In this document: positions 8,323 through 17,612 of the stretch, in pieces | Layout: every line of letters begins with the position of its first letter | Position numbering within the stretch: the stretch's first letter is position 1 | Assembly (NCBI GenBank): GCA_017476085.1 | Contig: JAFVEJ010000208.1 | Coordinates: forward strand, 1-33,338 | DNA length: 33,338 nt | Reading direction: 5' to 3' | From: Alphaproteobacteria bacterium | GTDB taxonomy: Bacteria > Pseudomonadota > Alphaproteobacteria > RF32 > CAG-977 | Made by a program: the position numbers and the translations under genes | The notes under the pieces: generated by a model | Seen by the model: only the letters and a program-made list of their open reading frames with translations | The model's database searches: none | What the model was told of the DNA's origin: nothing

Positions 8323-9567
8323 TTATATCGGATTGGACAGAAGTCCGTCCGTCAGTTTCGGTTCAAACCAAGTCGATTTCGGCGGCATAACCTGTCCTGT
8401 GTCGGCTACGGCCGTCAGTTCCTCCATTTGCGTCGGATACAGTGCAAAAGCCGCCGCGAAACCGTCATTGTCAACGCGGTCTTCCAATTCTTTTAAACCG
8501 CGCATGCCGCCGACAAAGTCGATCCGTTTATCTTTGCGCAAGTCTTGAATCCCTAAAATCGGCGTCAGTACCAGATCTGACAGCAGGGAAACATCCAGCA
8601 ATTTGACGGGATCGGTTGTTTTCGGCTTGTTTTTCAAAGTTAAAAGATACCATTTTCCGGCCAAATATAATCCGAAGGTATTTTTTTGTTCCGGTTTGGC
8701 AATACCGGAAACGGAAGTGACGATGAAATCCTTTTCCAAAGCTTTTAAAAAAGTGTCGGGCGTTAAACCGTTCAAATCTTTGACAATGCGGTTGTAGTCC
8801 AGAATCTTCATTTCTTCGATCGGAAAAGCGACCGCTAAAAAGAAGTTATACTCCTCCGTTCCCGTATGGTTCGGATTACTTTTAGCCCGTGCTTTTGCGA
8901 TGCGGGAAGCGGCGGCGGAACGATGATGTCCGTCCGCGATATAAACGATTTTCTGTTTGGCAAAAGAGGTCGTGATCGTTTCAATATCGATATCGTTGTC
9001 GATTTTCCAAATCATATGGCGGATTCCGTGATCGGCAGTCACATCATACAGCGGTGCGGCGGAAACAGTCTTTTTAATAACGGCGTCCACTTCCGGAATT
9101 TGGCGGTAAGTCAGTAAAGCAGGGCCTGTTTGCGCGTTCAAAGCGTCAATCTGACGCACGCGATCGTCTTCTTTTTCCACGCGGGTAAATTCATGGCGAC
9201 GGATACGGCCGGCATCGTAAGCCTCGACGCTTGCCGCGACGGCCAATCCGGTTTGCGTGTGATCTCCCATGACGGCGCGGTAAACATAGTAGCACGGTTT
9301 GTTTTCCTGTGTTAAAATCCCCTTGTCCAGCAAGGTTCGGTAATTTTCGGCGGATTTGGCATAAACGGCGGCATCATAAGGATCGGTGTTTTCCGGCAAA
9401 TCAATTTCCGCTTTGGAAATATGCAGGAACGAATACGGTTTTCCGCTTGCCTTTTGACGCGCTTCTTTTGTATCAAGGACATCATAAGGCGGCGCAACAA
9501 CTTCGGCGGCAAATTCCGGTGTGGGGCGAACGGCTTTAAAGGGACGAAATAAAGGAATGGTATCCAC
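8323..9567 (-). CDS. DUF1015 family protein
   Basis: A 414-residue cytoplasmic protein of the DUF1015 family, whose biochemical role is not established. The family-typical N-terminus is a PLFRPFKAVRP-like block, followed by PPYDVLDTKEAR and the conserved YIADGHHRSAAA motif; the His pair suggests metal or phosphate chemistry, which is inference. The start is GTG 9567, preceded by CAGGAG at good spacing (just right of 9567 on the plus strand). An upstream extension of 53 residues to 9726 runs antisense through miaA and does not look like this family. Its start overlaps the divergent miaA start by 11 nt, so each promoter must lie inside the other gene. Confidence 0.88.
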   Translation of the reverse strand: MDTIPLFRPFKAVRPTPEFAAEVVAPPYDVLDTKEARQKASGKPYSFLHISKAEIDLPENTDPYDAAVYAKSAENYRTLLDKGILTQENKPCYYVYRAVMGDHTQTGLAVAASVEAYDAGRIRRHEFTRVEKEDDRVRQIDALNAQTGPALLTYRQIPEVDAVIKKTVSAAPLYDVTADHGIRHMIWKIDNDIDIETITTSFAKQKIVYIADGHHRSAAASRIAKARAKSNPNHTGTEEYNFFLAVAFPIEEMKILDYNRIVKDLNGLTPDTFLKALEKDFIVTSVSGIAKPEQKNTFGLYLAGKWYLLTLKNKPKTTDPVKLLDVSLLSDLVLTPILGIQDLRKDKRIDFVGGMRGLKELEDRVDNDGFAAAFALYPTQMEELTAVADTGQVMPPKSTWFEPKLTDGLLSNPI

Positions 9568-10522
9568 GGTAAACTCCTGTGAAAAAAAAGAACAGCTTCT
9601 TTGTAGCGCAAATTCCGCAAAAAACAAAGCAATAGTTATCGGCGGCGCGACGGCGTCCGGCAAGTCGGCGTTGGCTTTGGTATTGGCAAAAGAATTAAAC
9701 GGTATTGTGATCAACGCCGACAGCATGCAAGTCTATAAAGACGTGCCGACGTTAACAGCGCGGCCGTCGGAAGAAGAACAACAGGGCATTCCGCATCGTT
9801 TATACGGGTTTTTGGAACCGAACGAAAATTGTTCCGTTTTCCGGTGGGTGCAGTTGGCAGCGCGGGAAATCCGACAGGTTTGGCAGGAAAACAAAGTTCC
9901 CGTCGTTGTCGGGGGGACGGGTTTTTATTTGCAAACTCTGATTAAAGGCATTTCTCCCGTGCCGCAGGTTAAAGAAGAAACGCGGACTGCAATTCGTCAA
10001 CAATTTGAAAAACAAGGATATGAAACTTTTTTAAAAAAATTTCAAAAAAAAGATCCTTCTTTTACTTTTACCGATCCGCAGCGACTTTTGCGTGCGGCGG
10101 AAGTATTGGCGGAAACGGGAAAATCAGTGACATATTGGCAATCTCTTCCGTTCCAAAAGGAAATAGAGGCGGAGTATTTATGTTTTTTAACGGACTTGCC
10201 GCGCGAAGAATTATACGATCGCTGCAATAAACGTTTTGAATTGATGATGAAAAAAGGCGTTGTTGAGGAAGTTCAAGAGCTTCTGGCCAAAAATCCGCCT
10301 TTGGACAGCCTGATTATGAAAGCGGTCGGCATTGCGGAAATCAAATCGGTATTAAATCAGGAAATGTCAAAGGACGAAGCGATCAACCATGCTTGTCAAA
10401 TGACGCGCAACTATGCCAAACGACAGATGACATGGTTTAAACATCGTTTTTTTGCAGATATGATTGTTTCCGATGTGAAAAGTCCTGCGATATTAACTAA
10501 GGCTTTACATTTTTTAGGGTAA
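9557..10522 (+). CDS. miaA: tRNA dimethylallyltransferase
   Basis: MiaA transfers a dimethylallyl group to N6 of A37 in tRNAs that read UNN codons. The P-loop GATASGKS is at residues 30-37, followed by INADSMQVYKDV, then GGTGFYLQ and the C-terminal TRNYAKRQMTWF block, all diagnostic. With ATG 9557 the protein has 321 residues and an unusually long leader of about 24 residues before the first strand. The only other in-frame option is GTG 9521, which extends further; no start codon lies nearer the P-loop. The ribosome binding site for 9557 (AAAGG) is very close to the ATG, so the exact start is uncertain. Confidence 0.95.
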   Translation: MVSTVNSCEKKEQLLCSANSAKNKAIVIGGATASGKSALALVLAKELNGIVINADSMQVYKDVPTLTARPSEEEQQGIPHRLYGFLEPNENCSVFRWVQLAAREIRQVWQENKVPVVVGGTGFYLQTLIKGISPVPQVKEETRTAIRQQFEKQGYETFLKKFQKKDPSFTFTDPQRLLRAAEVLAETGKSVTYWQSLPFQKEIEAEYLCFLTDLPREELYDRCNKRFELMMKKGVVEEVQELLAKNPPLDSLIMKAVGIAEIKSVLNQEMSKDEAINHACQMTRNYAKRQMTWFKHRFFADMIVSDVKSPAILTKALHFLG

Positions 10523-10550
10523 ATTAAACATAAATTTGCCGCATATTTGC

Positions 10551-10579
10551 TTGTTTAAAGCATGAGTGAGGTATATTAC
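10551..10579 (+). promoter_or_regulatory. Candidate promoter of the mreB operon
   Basis: In the 88-nt gap before mreB, TTGTTT (10551-10556) is followed after 17 nt by TATTAC (10574-10579), or after 15 nt by TATATT (10572-10577). The fit to the sigma-70 consensus is moderate. The position, about 30 nt before the mreB ATG, is reasonable. Confidence 0.35.
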
Positions 10580-10592
10580 TAACGAAGTTTAA

Positions 10593-11651
<1,059 letters not shown>

Positions 11652-11683
11652 GCCGAATCCCTTTTGAATGCGGGGAATATTTT

Positions 11684-12556
11684 ATGGTAGGACAGCAGCA
11701 TTCCGGCAATACGGCGTCGTTACATCAGATTAAAGCAAAATTAAGACATTTTGCTGTCATTGTACTGGTAGTAATGGCTTTCGGGCTGATGCTGTTGGGA
11801 AAAGCCGATACAATTTTAGTTGAAAAAGCGCAGATTCTGTTCAATGACATTACGTCTCCCGTTTTATCGCTGTTGTCCAAACCGGCGGAGGCTGCTTCCC
11901 GGTTTATGCAAAATGTGCATGAATTGGCTGCGATTCGTCAGGAAAACGCTCGTTTACGCGAAGAAAATCAAGAATGAACACTAATTAAACTGGATACGGA
12001 ACAGCTTCGTAAAGAAAATACTTATTTAGCCGATCTTCTGAATTATATTCCTCCTCCTCAGGCAGTTTCCGTTTCTTCGCGGGTGATAGCGGATACGGGT
12101 AATTCTTTTGCACAGTCTTTGATCGCGTTTGTCGGACAAAAACAAAAAATCGGCAAAGGAAATGTCGTTTTAACAGGTGACGGTTTGGTTGGCCGTATTG
12201 CTTCGGTGGGTATTAACGCAGCCAGAATTTTAATGATTACGGATATTAACTCGCGCGTGCCGGTTAAAATAGAACCGTTGGATACGCCGGCGATTTTATC
12301 CGGAGACAATACCGAATATCCGCAGCTGATTTCTTTGCCGGGAAATGCGAAAATTTCTGTCGGCGACAAAGTTGTTACATCCGGAATGGCCGGTGTTTAT
12401 CCCGCCGGTCTGCCGGTCGGTGTAATCGTTTCAATTGATGACGGTTTGGTAAAGGTGCGTCCGTTTTTCAATCGCAGCCGGTTGGAAATAGTTCGTATCG
12501 TTGATTACGGACTGTCAGGTTTATTGCCGGATTCAGAATGCGCAGTTTCCCCTTAA
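11684..12556 (+). pseudogene. mreC: Rod shape-determining protein MreC, interrupted by in-frame TGA
   Basis: MreC is the periplasmic scaffold that links MreB filaments to PBP2 and RodA. The frame is continuous from ATG 11684 to TAA 12556 (290 residues, normal length) except for TGA at codon 98 (11975-11977). The N-terminus has a cytoplasmic tail, one membrane helix (about 24-42) and then a coiled coil; the stop lies in that coiled coil, where family members often carry Trp, so a TGG to TGA change is the simplest reading. After it the frame resumes with LLNYIPPP, VTGDGLVGRIASVG-type beta-domain blocks and DINSRVPV, all well conserved. The rest shows no decay. Causes could be a recent nonsense mutation, an assembly error or readthrough; internal restart at GTG 12083 would lack the membrane anchor. 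Confidence 0.85.
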
Positions 12557-13074
12557 CAAATCGTCCGTTTTATTCTTTCTTAGGGCTGAAGCTTCGACAG
12601 TATTCACCGAAGATACTGACTTTTATCATTTTGTTGTTTTCGGTAGCGCCGACATATTTGCCCGGTTATTCTACAGTCCGGCCATATTTGACATTAATTC
12701 CCGTTTTTTATTGGGCTGTTTACAGATCATTTGATTTTTCTGTTTTTGCGGCTTTTCTGACAGGATTGTTCCTTGATTTTTTGGACGGAACGCCGTTGGG
12801 CGTTAATACGCTTGTATTTTCTTTGTTTTATTTGATATTGCAGACACAAAAGAGATACTTGCTGGGCAAGTCGTTTATATTTGTTTGGTTCGGATTTGCT
12901 GTTTTTTCTTTAGGAGCATATTTTCTTAAATGGCTTTTTGTTTCAATTAACTATGCCGCTTTTACGCCTGTTTCGACGGCCTTTATCAGTTATATTCTGC
13001 TGATTATGTGTTATCCTGTTGTTTCATGGCCTTGTGCTCGTTTACATGTTTATTTATCGGATAAAGAAAAATGA
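12538..13074 (+). CDS. mreD: Rod shape-determining protein MreD
   Basis: An integral membrane partner of MreC in the elongasome. Its 178 residues contain about five hydrophobic helices and the family-typical FAAFLTGLFLDFLDGTPLG segment. The ATG at 12538 lies inside the end of mreC (19-nt overlap) and the TGA stop overlaps the mrdA start (ATGA). This tight packing implies translational coupling and shows the operon is still arranged for expression despite the stop in mreC. Confidence 0.92.
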   Translation: MRSFPLTNRPFYSFLGLKLRQYSPKILTFIILLFSVAPTYLPGYSTVRPYLTLIPVFYWAVYRSFDFSVFAAFLTGLFLDFLDGTPLGVNTLVFSLFYLILQTQKRYLLGKSFIFVWFGFAVFSLGAYFLKWLFVSINYAAFTPVSTAFISYILLIMCYPVVSWPCARLHVYLSDKEK

Positions 13075-14942
13075 TTACACGAGACGGCGATAAAGGAAAA
13101 ACATTAACTCGTCGTGCCGCAATGCTGGCGGGAGGGCAGCTGTTCTTATCGTCCGTTTTACTGAGTCGTATGTATTATTTGCAGGTTTTGGAAGCCGACA
13201 GATATAAAACATTGGCGGAAGAAAACAGAATCAGCACACGATTGGTGGCTCCTCCCAGAGGATTGATTTTTGATCGTTTCGGACAGCCGATGGCACAAAA
13301 TAACCAAAATTTTCGCGTTCTGGTTATTTCGGAACAAACGGAAGGAAATTTAAACGCGACGTTGGAGGCCTTAAATAAAATCTTGCCGTTAACCGACGGG
13401 GAAATTCAACGAATCCGTAAAGATGTTCGTCGGTCGCGTGATTTTACTCCTGTGACGATCCGCGAAAATCTGACGTGGGAACAAATGGCGGCAATTCAGC
13501 TGAACGCACCCGATTTACCGGGAATTATCATTGATGAAGGGTTGAGTCGTTTTTATCCGTTTAAAGAAGCTTCCGCTCATCTTTTAGGTTATGTCGGCGC
13601 TGTGTCCGAAGAAGAAATTGCTTCCGGTAATCCGTTATTAAAACTGCCGGGATTCCGTGTCGGCAAATCAGGAATAGAATTGGAATATAACACAGCGTTA
13701 TGCGGCAAGGAAGGCGCTCAACGTGTTGAAGTCAACGCTGTGGGTCGCGTGATCAGAGAAATTGAACGTGATGAAGGTGTGCCGGGAACCACTTTACCGT
13801 TGACGATTGATATGCGAATCCAGAACATCGCTTATAAAAAAATGAAAGACGAAAGCGGCGCCGCTGTTTTATTGGATATTTATACCGGAGAGATATTAGC
13901 TTTGGTTTCAACGCCCGGTTTTGATCCGAACAAATTCAATCGTGGTTTGACTTCCGAAGAATGGAGAAAAATATCCACGAATGAAAGAAATGCATTGCTG
14001 AATAAAGCGCTGGGCGGTTTGTATTCTCCCGGTTCGACATTTAAAATGATCGTTGCGTTGGCAGCTTTGGAAGCCGGAGTCATTCGTCCCGATACCAAAG
14101 TTTTTTGCGGCGGTCACATTATGATGGGTTCTCATCGGTTCCATTGTTGGAAAGGAAGCGGTCATGGGAATGTTGATTTAAAAGAAGCTTTAATGCATTC
14201 CTGCGACATTTATTTTTATGAAGTCGCGCGACGAACGGGAATTGATAAAATCGCGGCAATGGCCAAGCGATTCGGATTGGGTGTTTCAACAGGTGTTAAT
14301 TTGCCCGGAGAAAAGGCGGGATTGATGCCGACGCGTCGTTGGAAGGAAGTCATTTTAGGCGAACAATGGCTGCAGGGTGATACATATAATGCGGGGATCG
14401 GGCAAGGATATATTTTAACGACACCGATTCAGTTGGCTGTAATGACCGCTGTTTTGGCAAATGACGGTTATAAGATCAAGCCGACAATTTTAGTTCCGGA
14501 AAACAGGGATTCTTCTGTTTGTTATGGAGAAAATCTGAATATTTCCAAAACGCATTTGCAGTTAATGCGGGAAGGAATGTTTGATGTTGTTAATGCTTCC
14601 GAGGGAACAGGAAAAGCTGCTCGTTTGAATATCGGCGGAAAATTAATCGCCGGAAAAACGGGAACGACACAGGTCAAGCGTATTTCTATGAAAGAACGTG
14701 AACAAGGCGTGCGCAGTCAGGATGATATTCCATGGGAAGAAAGAAATCATGCTTTGTTTGTTTCTTTCGGACCGACCGATAATCCCCGGTATGCTTTGGC
14801 CGTTGTGATCGAGCATGGCGGCGGCGGCGCGAAAACGGCGGCACCGATCGCCAAAGCGATTATGGAAGCGGTGTTAAAGCTTGATCCGGCTTCCAAGCCT
14901 CCTAAGAATCCGAAAAAAAATACTTCCGTCGGGAGCGTGTAG
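13071..14942 (+). CDS. mrdA: Penicillin-binding protein 2 (elongation transpeptidase)
   Basis: Class B PBP that cross-links peptidoglycan during cell elongation. The 623 residues show a short cytoplasmic start, one membrane anchor (about 22-38), the dimerisation domain with RGLIFDRFG, and the transpeptidase domain. The active-site motifs are visible: STFK with nucleophile Ser322 (SxxK), SCD at 377-379 in the SxN position, and KTGTT near residue 529. It starts by overlapping mreD and ends in TAG one base before the rodA start. The product works in complex with RodA, encoded next. Confidence 0.97.
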   Translation: MITRDGDKGKTLTRRAAMLAGGQLFLSSVLLSRMYYLQVLEADRYKTLAEENRISTRLVAPPRGLIFDRFGQPMAQNNQNFRVLVISEQTEGNLNATLEALNKILPLTDGEIQRIRKDVRRSRDFTPVTIRENLTWEQMAAIQLNAPDLPGIIIDEGLSRFYPFKEASAHLLGYVGAVSEEEIASGNPLLKLPGFRVGKSGIELEYNTALCGKEGAQRVEVNAVGRVIREIERDEGVPGTTLPLTIDMRIQNIAYKKMKDESGAAVLLDIYTGEILALVSTPGFDPNKFNRGLTSEEWRKISTNERNALLNKALGGLYSPGSTFKMIVALAALEAGVIRPDTKVFCGGHIMMGSHRFHCWKGSGHGNVDLKEALMHSCDIYFYEVARRTGIDKIAAMAKRFGLGVSTGVNLPGEKAGLMPTRRWKEVILGEQWLQGDTYNAGIGQGYILTTPIQLAVMTAVLANDGYKIKPTILVPENRDSSVCYGENLNISKTHLQLMREGMFDVVNASEGTGKAARLNIGGKLIAGKTGTTQVKRISMKEREQGVRSQDDIPWEERNHALFVSFGPTDNPRYALAVVIEHGGGGAKTAAPIAKAIMEAVLKLDPASKPPKNPKKNTSVGSV

Positions 14943-14943
14943 T

Positions 14944-16098
14944 ATGACAGATCTTTCCCGTTTCAGAATGCGTAATGCAAATATGAGCATAAAAGAACGA
15001 TTTATGCATCTCAGCTGGTGTTATATCTTTTTAATCTTTTTGGTCGCCAGTGCCGGATTTGTTGTTTTATACGCGGCTGCAAACGGAAATTGGAGCCAAT
15101 GGGCCGGCAGACAATTTTCGCGTTTCTGGTTGGGATGTGCGGTTGCGTTTATCGTTGCGATGATAGATTTGCGTTTTTGGCTGAAATATGCCTATTTCTT
15201 TTATATTGCGGCGGTAATTATGCTTTTTGTCGTTGAGTTTTTCGGTCACGACGCGATGGGGGCTCAAAGATGGTTAAATTTGGGCATTATCAGGGTTCAG
15301 CCGTCCGAATTGATGAAAATCGCGTTGATTTTAGCGCTTGCCCGCTATTTCCATGGTAGTTCTCAACAGGAAATTACCAGTATTTCTTATATGATCATTC
15401 CGTCTTTTATGGTTTTGCTGCCGGTTGTTTTGGTTTTAAAACAGCCTGATTTGGGAACGGCTGTTTTAATGGGGGCCGCTTCATTGTCTTTATTCTTTTT
15501 AGTCGGGGTTCAAATGTGGAAATTTGCCGCTTTAGGTGCTGTCGGATTGATTTCCATTCCGATCGGCTGGCGTTTTTTGCATGATTACCAAAAAGAGCGC
15601 GTTTTTACTTTTTTAGACCCCGAACGAGATCCTTTGGGAAAAGGATATCACATTTTGCAATCTAAGATTACATTGGGATCGGGAGGAGTTTTCGGCAAGG
15701 GCTTTTCGCAGGGAACGCAAAGCCGTCTGAATTTTTTGCCTGAAAAACATACGGATTTTATTTTTACCGTTTGGGCTGAGGAATTTGGTCTTGTCGGCTC
15801 TGTTTCTTTACTGCTGCTTTATTTGGCGCTGATTTTTTACGGATATGTGATTGCTTTCAGGTCTTCAAGCTTTTTCGGGCGGTTGTTGGCTTTAGGCCTG
15901 ACAATGAATCTGTTTCTGTACGTTTTTATCAATATTGCCATGGTTATGGGGCTGCTGCCGGTTGTCGGCGTGCCGCTGCCGATGATTTCGTACGGCGGAA
16001 CGGTAATGCTGACGCTGATGTTCTCATTTGGACTGATCGAGTGCGTGAACGTCAATCGGGACGTTCAAATCGGGCGTCGGGGAGCTTATGACGACTAA
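14944..16098 (+). CDS. rodA: Rod shape-determining peptidoglycan glycosyltransferase RodA
   Basis: The SEDS-family polymerase that makes glycan strands in the elongasome with PBP2. ATG 14944, one base after the mrdA stop, gives 384 residues; a longer frame from 14881 would run through the end of mrdA and is rejected. About ten membrane helices are evident. Family motifs include VQPSELMK, KQPDLGTAVL, LNFLPEKHTDFIFTVWAEEFG and the C-terminal PMISYGGT. It is the last gene of the mre-rod operon. No clear terminator hairpin follows it. Confidence 0.97.
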   Translation: MTDLSRFRMRNANMSIKERFMHLSWCYIFLIFLVASAGFVVLYAAANGNWSQWAGRQFSRFWLGCAVAFIVAMIDLRFWLKYAYFFYIAAVIMLFVVEFFGHDAMGAQRWLNLGIIRVQPSELMKIALILALARYFHGSSQQEITSISYMIIPSFMVLLPVVLVLKQPDLGTAVLMGAASLSLFFLVGVQMWKFAALGAVGLISIPIGWRFLHDYQKERVFTFLDPERDPLGKGYHILQSKITLGSGGVFGKGFSQGTQSRLNFLPEKHTDFIFTVWAEEFGLVGSVSLLLLYLALIFYGYVIAFRSSSFFGRLLALGLTMNLFLYVFINIAMVMGLLPVVGVPLPMISYGGTVMLTLMFSFGLIECVNVNRDVQIGRRGAYDD

Positions 16099-16143
16099 GC
16101 TTCCATGACGCAGGGCGGATAACAAATTGTGAAAATCATCTGT

Positions 16144-16891
16144 TCATAACGGCGTATCTTTTTTCATTTCAGCTTTCCGCCAACCAAGCATGGACAACAG
16201 GGCTTTAATTTCTTTATTTTCATAACTGTTTGCTAAAACTCCCCATTGAGGAAAGTTGCAGATCAGGCAGTTGCTGTCATATGGCGGTAAAAAGCGAACA
16301 ATAAAGGCCATATTTATCTCTTGGGCAATTCAGGCCAAAATGGGTTCCACGTCAAAAGCTCTGGAACTGATGTGGAAAAAGATCAGACCGTCTTCTTTTA
16401 GCTTTGAACGATAGGTTTCAATCGCTTCTTTAGTCGTTAAATGCACAGGTATGAAATGAGAACTGAAAACATCAATGGCAATTAAATCGTATTTTTTCGG
16501 CGTTTCTTTGGTAATTTCGATGCGCGCATCACCGATTTTAATGTCAGCTTCCGGCGCGCAATGTTCTAAGTATCTGAAGTATATGTGTTTTTTTTGAAAT
16601 ATCGACAATATCACTATCTATTTCAAAAACATCATGTTTCGTTCCGGGCTGTGCGTAACAGATCGTTGCGCCGGATCCAAGTCCCAGCCATGCAATTTGA
16701 GGTTCATAAGGACGTTTAAAAATGTTAAAAGCGTCTTTGACCGCCGAATGGGAACCGTAATAGGCGTCAGGATTATAAGAATAAATAAATTCGCCGTTTT
16801 TCAGAGTGCCATTTTGTCTTCTATGATGCGTGTCTCCATGGAGCAGAGCTAAAGAGGCGGCGGAAGAAGATGGCGAAAATATTTTTTTCAC
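16144..16891 (-). pseudogene. Spermidine synthase-like methyltransferase-fold gene, decayed
   Basis: Remnant of a spermidine/spermine synthase-like protein. In order: LLHGDTHH and YYGSHSAV, then the SAM-fold motif WLGLGSGA with the acidic FEID end, the DVFSSHFIPVHLTTKEA block and a C-terminal NFPQWGVLA tail. Three lesions are visible. First, the N-terminal strands, and any membrane part found in fused relatives, are missing before GTG 16891. Second, an 8-A run (16588-16595 on the plus strand) puts the two halves in different frames; seven A would restore SKKHIYF. Third, an in-frame TGA (16330-16332) follows VEPILA, after which the frame continues for 61 codons to the natural end. CGA to TGA is a plausible origin of the last lesion. 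Confidence 0.8.
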
Positions 16892-16970
16892 GATAATCGT
16901 TTTTCCTTTATAAACGGATGATTTTTAGTAAATCCGCAAATATCCGTATTTTTGAAGATTATTCGCAAAA

Positions 16971-16987
16971 TAGTTCTGAAAGAACTA
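16971..16987. repeat. Inverted repeat, 7-bp arms
   Basis: Arms TAGTTCT and AGAACTA around GAA form a perfect 17-nt dyad. With no T-run and a position about 80 nt upstream of the decayed gene start, it could be an operator; the regulator is unknown. Confidence 0.5.
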
Positions 16988-17053
16988 CAATAGCATATAA
17001 CTATCGGATTAAGATATCCACTAAAAACACCTGATTTTAACGGCAGCAGACGG

Positions 17054-17076
17054 TAAACAAATATAACATTTGTTTA
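17054..17076. repeat. Inverted repeat, 9-bp arms
   Basis: Arms TAAACAAAT and ATTTGTTTA around the 5-nt centre ATAAC. A further ATTTGT half-site follows at about 17084-17089. This dyad is typical in size for a dimeric repressor, but its target gene is not obvious. Confidence 0.5.
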
Positions 17077-17142
17077 TGACTTATATTTGTGCGGTGATGA
17101 ATGTTTTTATTGAGCTGTCTTATATGTTTTTGTCATAAAATA

Positions 17143-17241
17143 GCTCACCGAACGCTTTTCCCGCGTTCTTTCGCGATGAGTTTTCTCACAAAAAAAACTC
17201 CGACAAAAATGCCGGAGTTTTTTGGTGATCTCGCCGCGATT
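17143..17241. repeat. Direct repeat copy 1 (tRNA-Arg 3' end plus terminator)
   Basis: A 99-bp unit nearly identical to 17294-17391, differing at a few bases. It contains the last 19 nt of tRNA-Arg including CCA (read on the minus strand, 17223-17241), the terminator hairpin (17190-17222) and about 45 nt beyond. The rest of the tRNA is absent, so this is an orphan 3' end. Confidence 0.85.
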
Positions 17242-17293
17242 GCTCGCTGTCGCTCGGGGCTGTCGCCCCCGCCTTGCGGCGTCTGTTCGCGTT

Positions 17294-17391
17294 GCTCACC
17301 GAACGCTTTTTCCGCGTTCTTTCGCGATGAGTTTTCTCACAAAAAAACTCCGACAGAAATGCCGGAGTTTTTTGGTGATCTCGCCGCGATT
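17294..17391. repeat. Direct repeat copy 2 (overlaps the intact tRNA-Arg)
   Basis: The 98-bp partner of the copy at 17143. Its right end is the 3' end of the complete tRNA-Arg. A 52-nt GC-rich spacer (17242-17293) with a GGGGC-TGTC-GCCCC hairpin separates the copies and is unlike the AT-rich surroundings. Confidence 0.85.
17341..17372 (-). terminator. Terminator of tRNA-Arg
   Basis: Immediately after the tRNA CCA (minus strand): stem ACTCCG/CGGAGT extended by A:T pairs, a 10-nt loop, then seven T. A second copy of this hairpin lies at 17190-17222 inside the duplicated unit. Confidence 0.88.
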
Positions 17392-17449
17392 CGAACGCGG
17401 GACCCACAGCTTAGAAGGCTGTTGCTCTATCCAGCTGAGCTACGAGACC
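17373..17449 (-). tRNA. tRNA-Arg (anticodon UCU)
   Basis: A 77-nt cloverleaf on the minus strand. The acceptor arm GGTCTCG pairs with CGAGATC (one G-U pair), followed by discriminator A and an encoded CCA. The D-arm contains AGCTCAGCTGGATAGAGC, the anticodon arm has loop CTTCTAA with anticodon TCT (Arg, AGA/AGG codons), and the T-arm has the GTTCGAATC loop. Its 3' end is duplicated at 17223-17241. Confidence 0.97.
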
Positions 17450-17460
17450 ACATTATCGCT

Positions 17461-17489
17461 TTTTTAAACCGTTTGTTTCGGCATATCAA
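17461..17489 (-). promoter_or_regulatory. Promoter of tRNA-Arg
   Basis: On the minus strand, TTGATA (17489-17484) and TAAAAA (17466-17461) are separated by exactly 17 nt. Transcription would start a few bases before the tRNA 5' end at 17449, giving a very short leader. Confidence 0.5.
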
Positions 17490-17612
17490 GTCTTTTTTAC
17501 AGACGGATGTGCGCTTTTACAGCAAAAACAAAAAATGATCACAAAGCTTTTTTAACAAGTTTTTATATTCTTTTTGATAGGATAATAAAAAAACATTTTT
17601 AATTTTGAGTCG

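Larger units (their letters stand above)
16892..17142. other. AT-rich intergenic stretch with two inverted repeats
   Basis: No credible gene is seen here. The stretch lies between the decayed methyltransferase-like gene and the tRNA-Arg duplication. It holds a short inverted repeat (16971-16987) and a longer one (17054-17076), listed separately. An open frame from 17101 to 17538 is an artefact of the repeats and the antisense tRNA. Confidence 0.6.

Noticed and set aside
9568..9726. Longer DUF1015 protein starting at 9726
   Set aside because: The added 53 residues are antisense to the MiaA P-loop region and unlike the family; GTG 9567 has a clear ribosome binding site.
11975..11977. TGA recoded as tryptophan genome-wide (code 4)
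   Set aside because: TGA ends lptE, mreD, the FlhB-like gene, the first ABC gene and the Ept-like gene, each at a tight overlap with the next start codon, so TGA is a working stop here.
12083..12556. Separate short gene starting at GTG 12083
   Set aside because: It is in the same frame as the first part of mreC and lacks signal and anchor; the conserved sequence between the TGA and 12083 shows one interrupted gene.
14881..14943. Upstream start for RodA inside mrdA
   Set aside because: ATG 14944 directly follows the mrdA stop and gives a normal RodA length; the extra 21 residues are out-of-frame mrdA.
17101..17538. 145-codon open frame across the repeat and tRNA region
   Set aside because: It translates both direct repeats and the antisense strand of tRNA-Arg and has repeated meaningless peptide segments.
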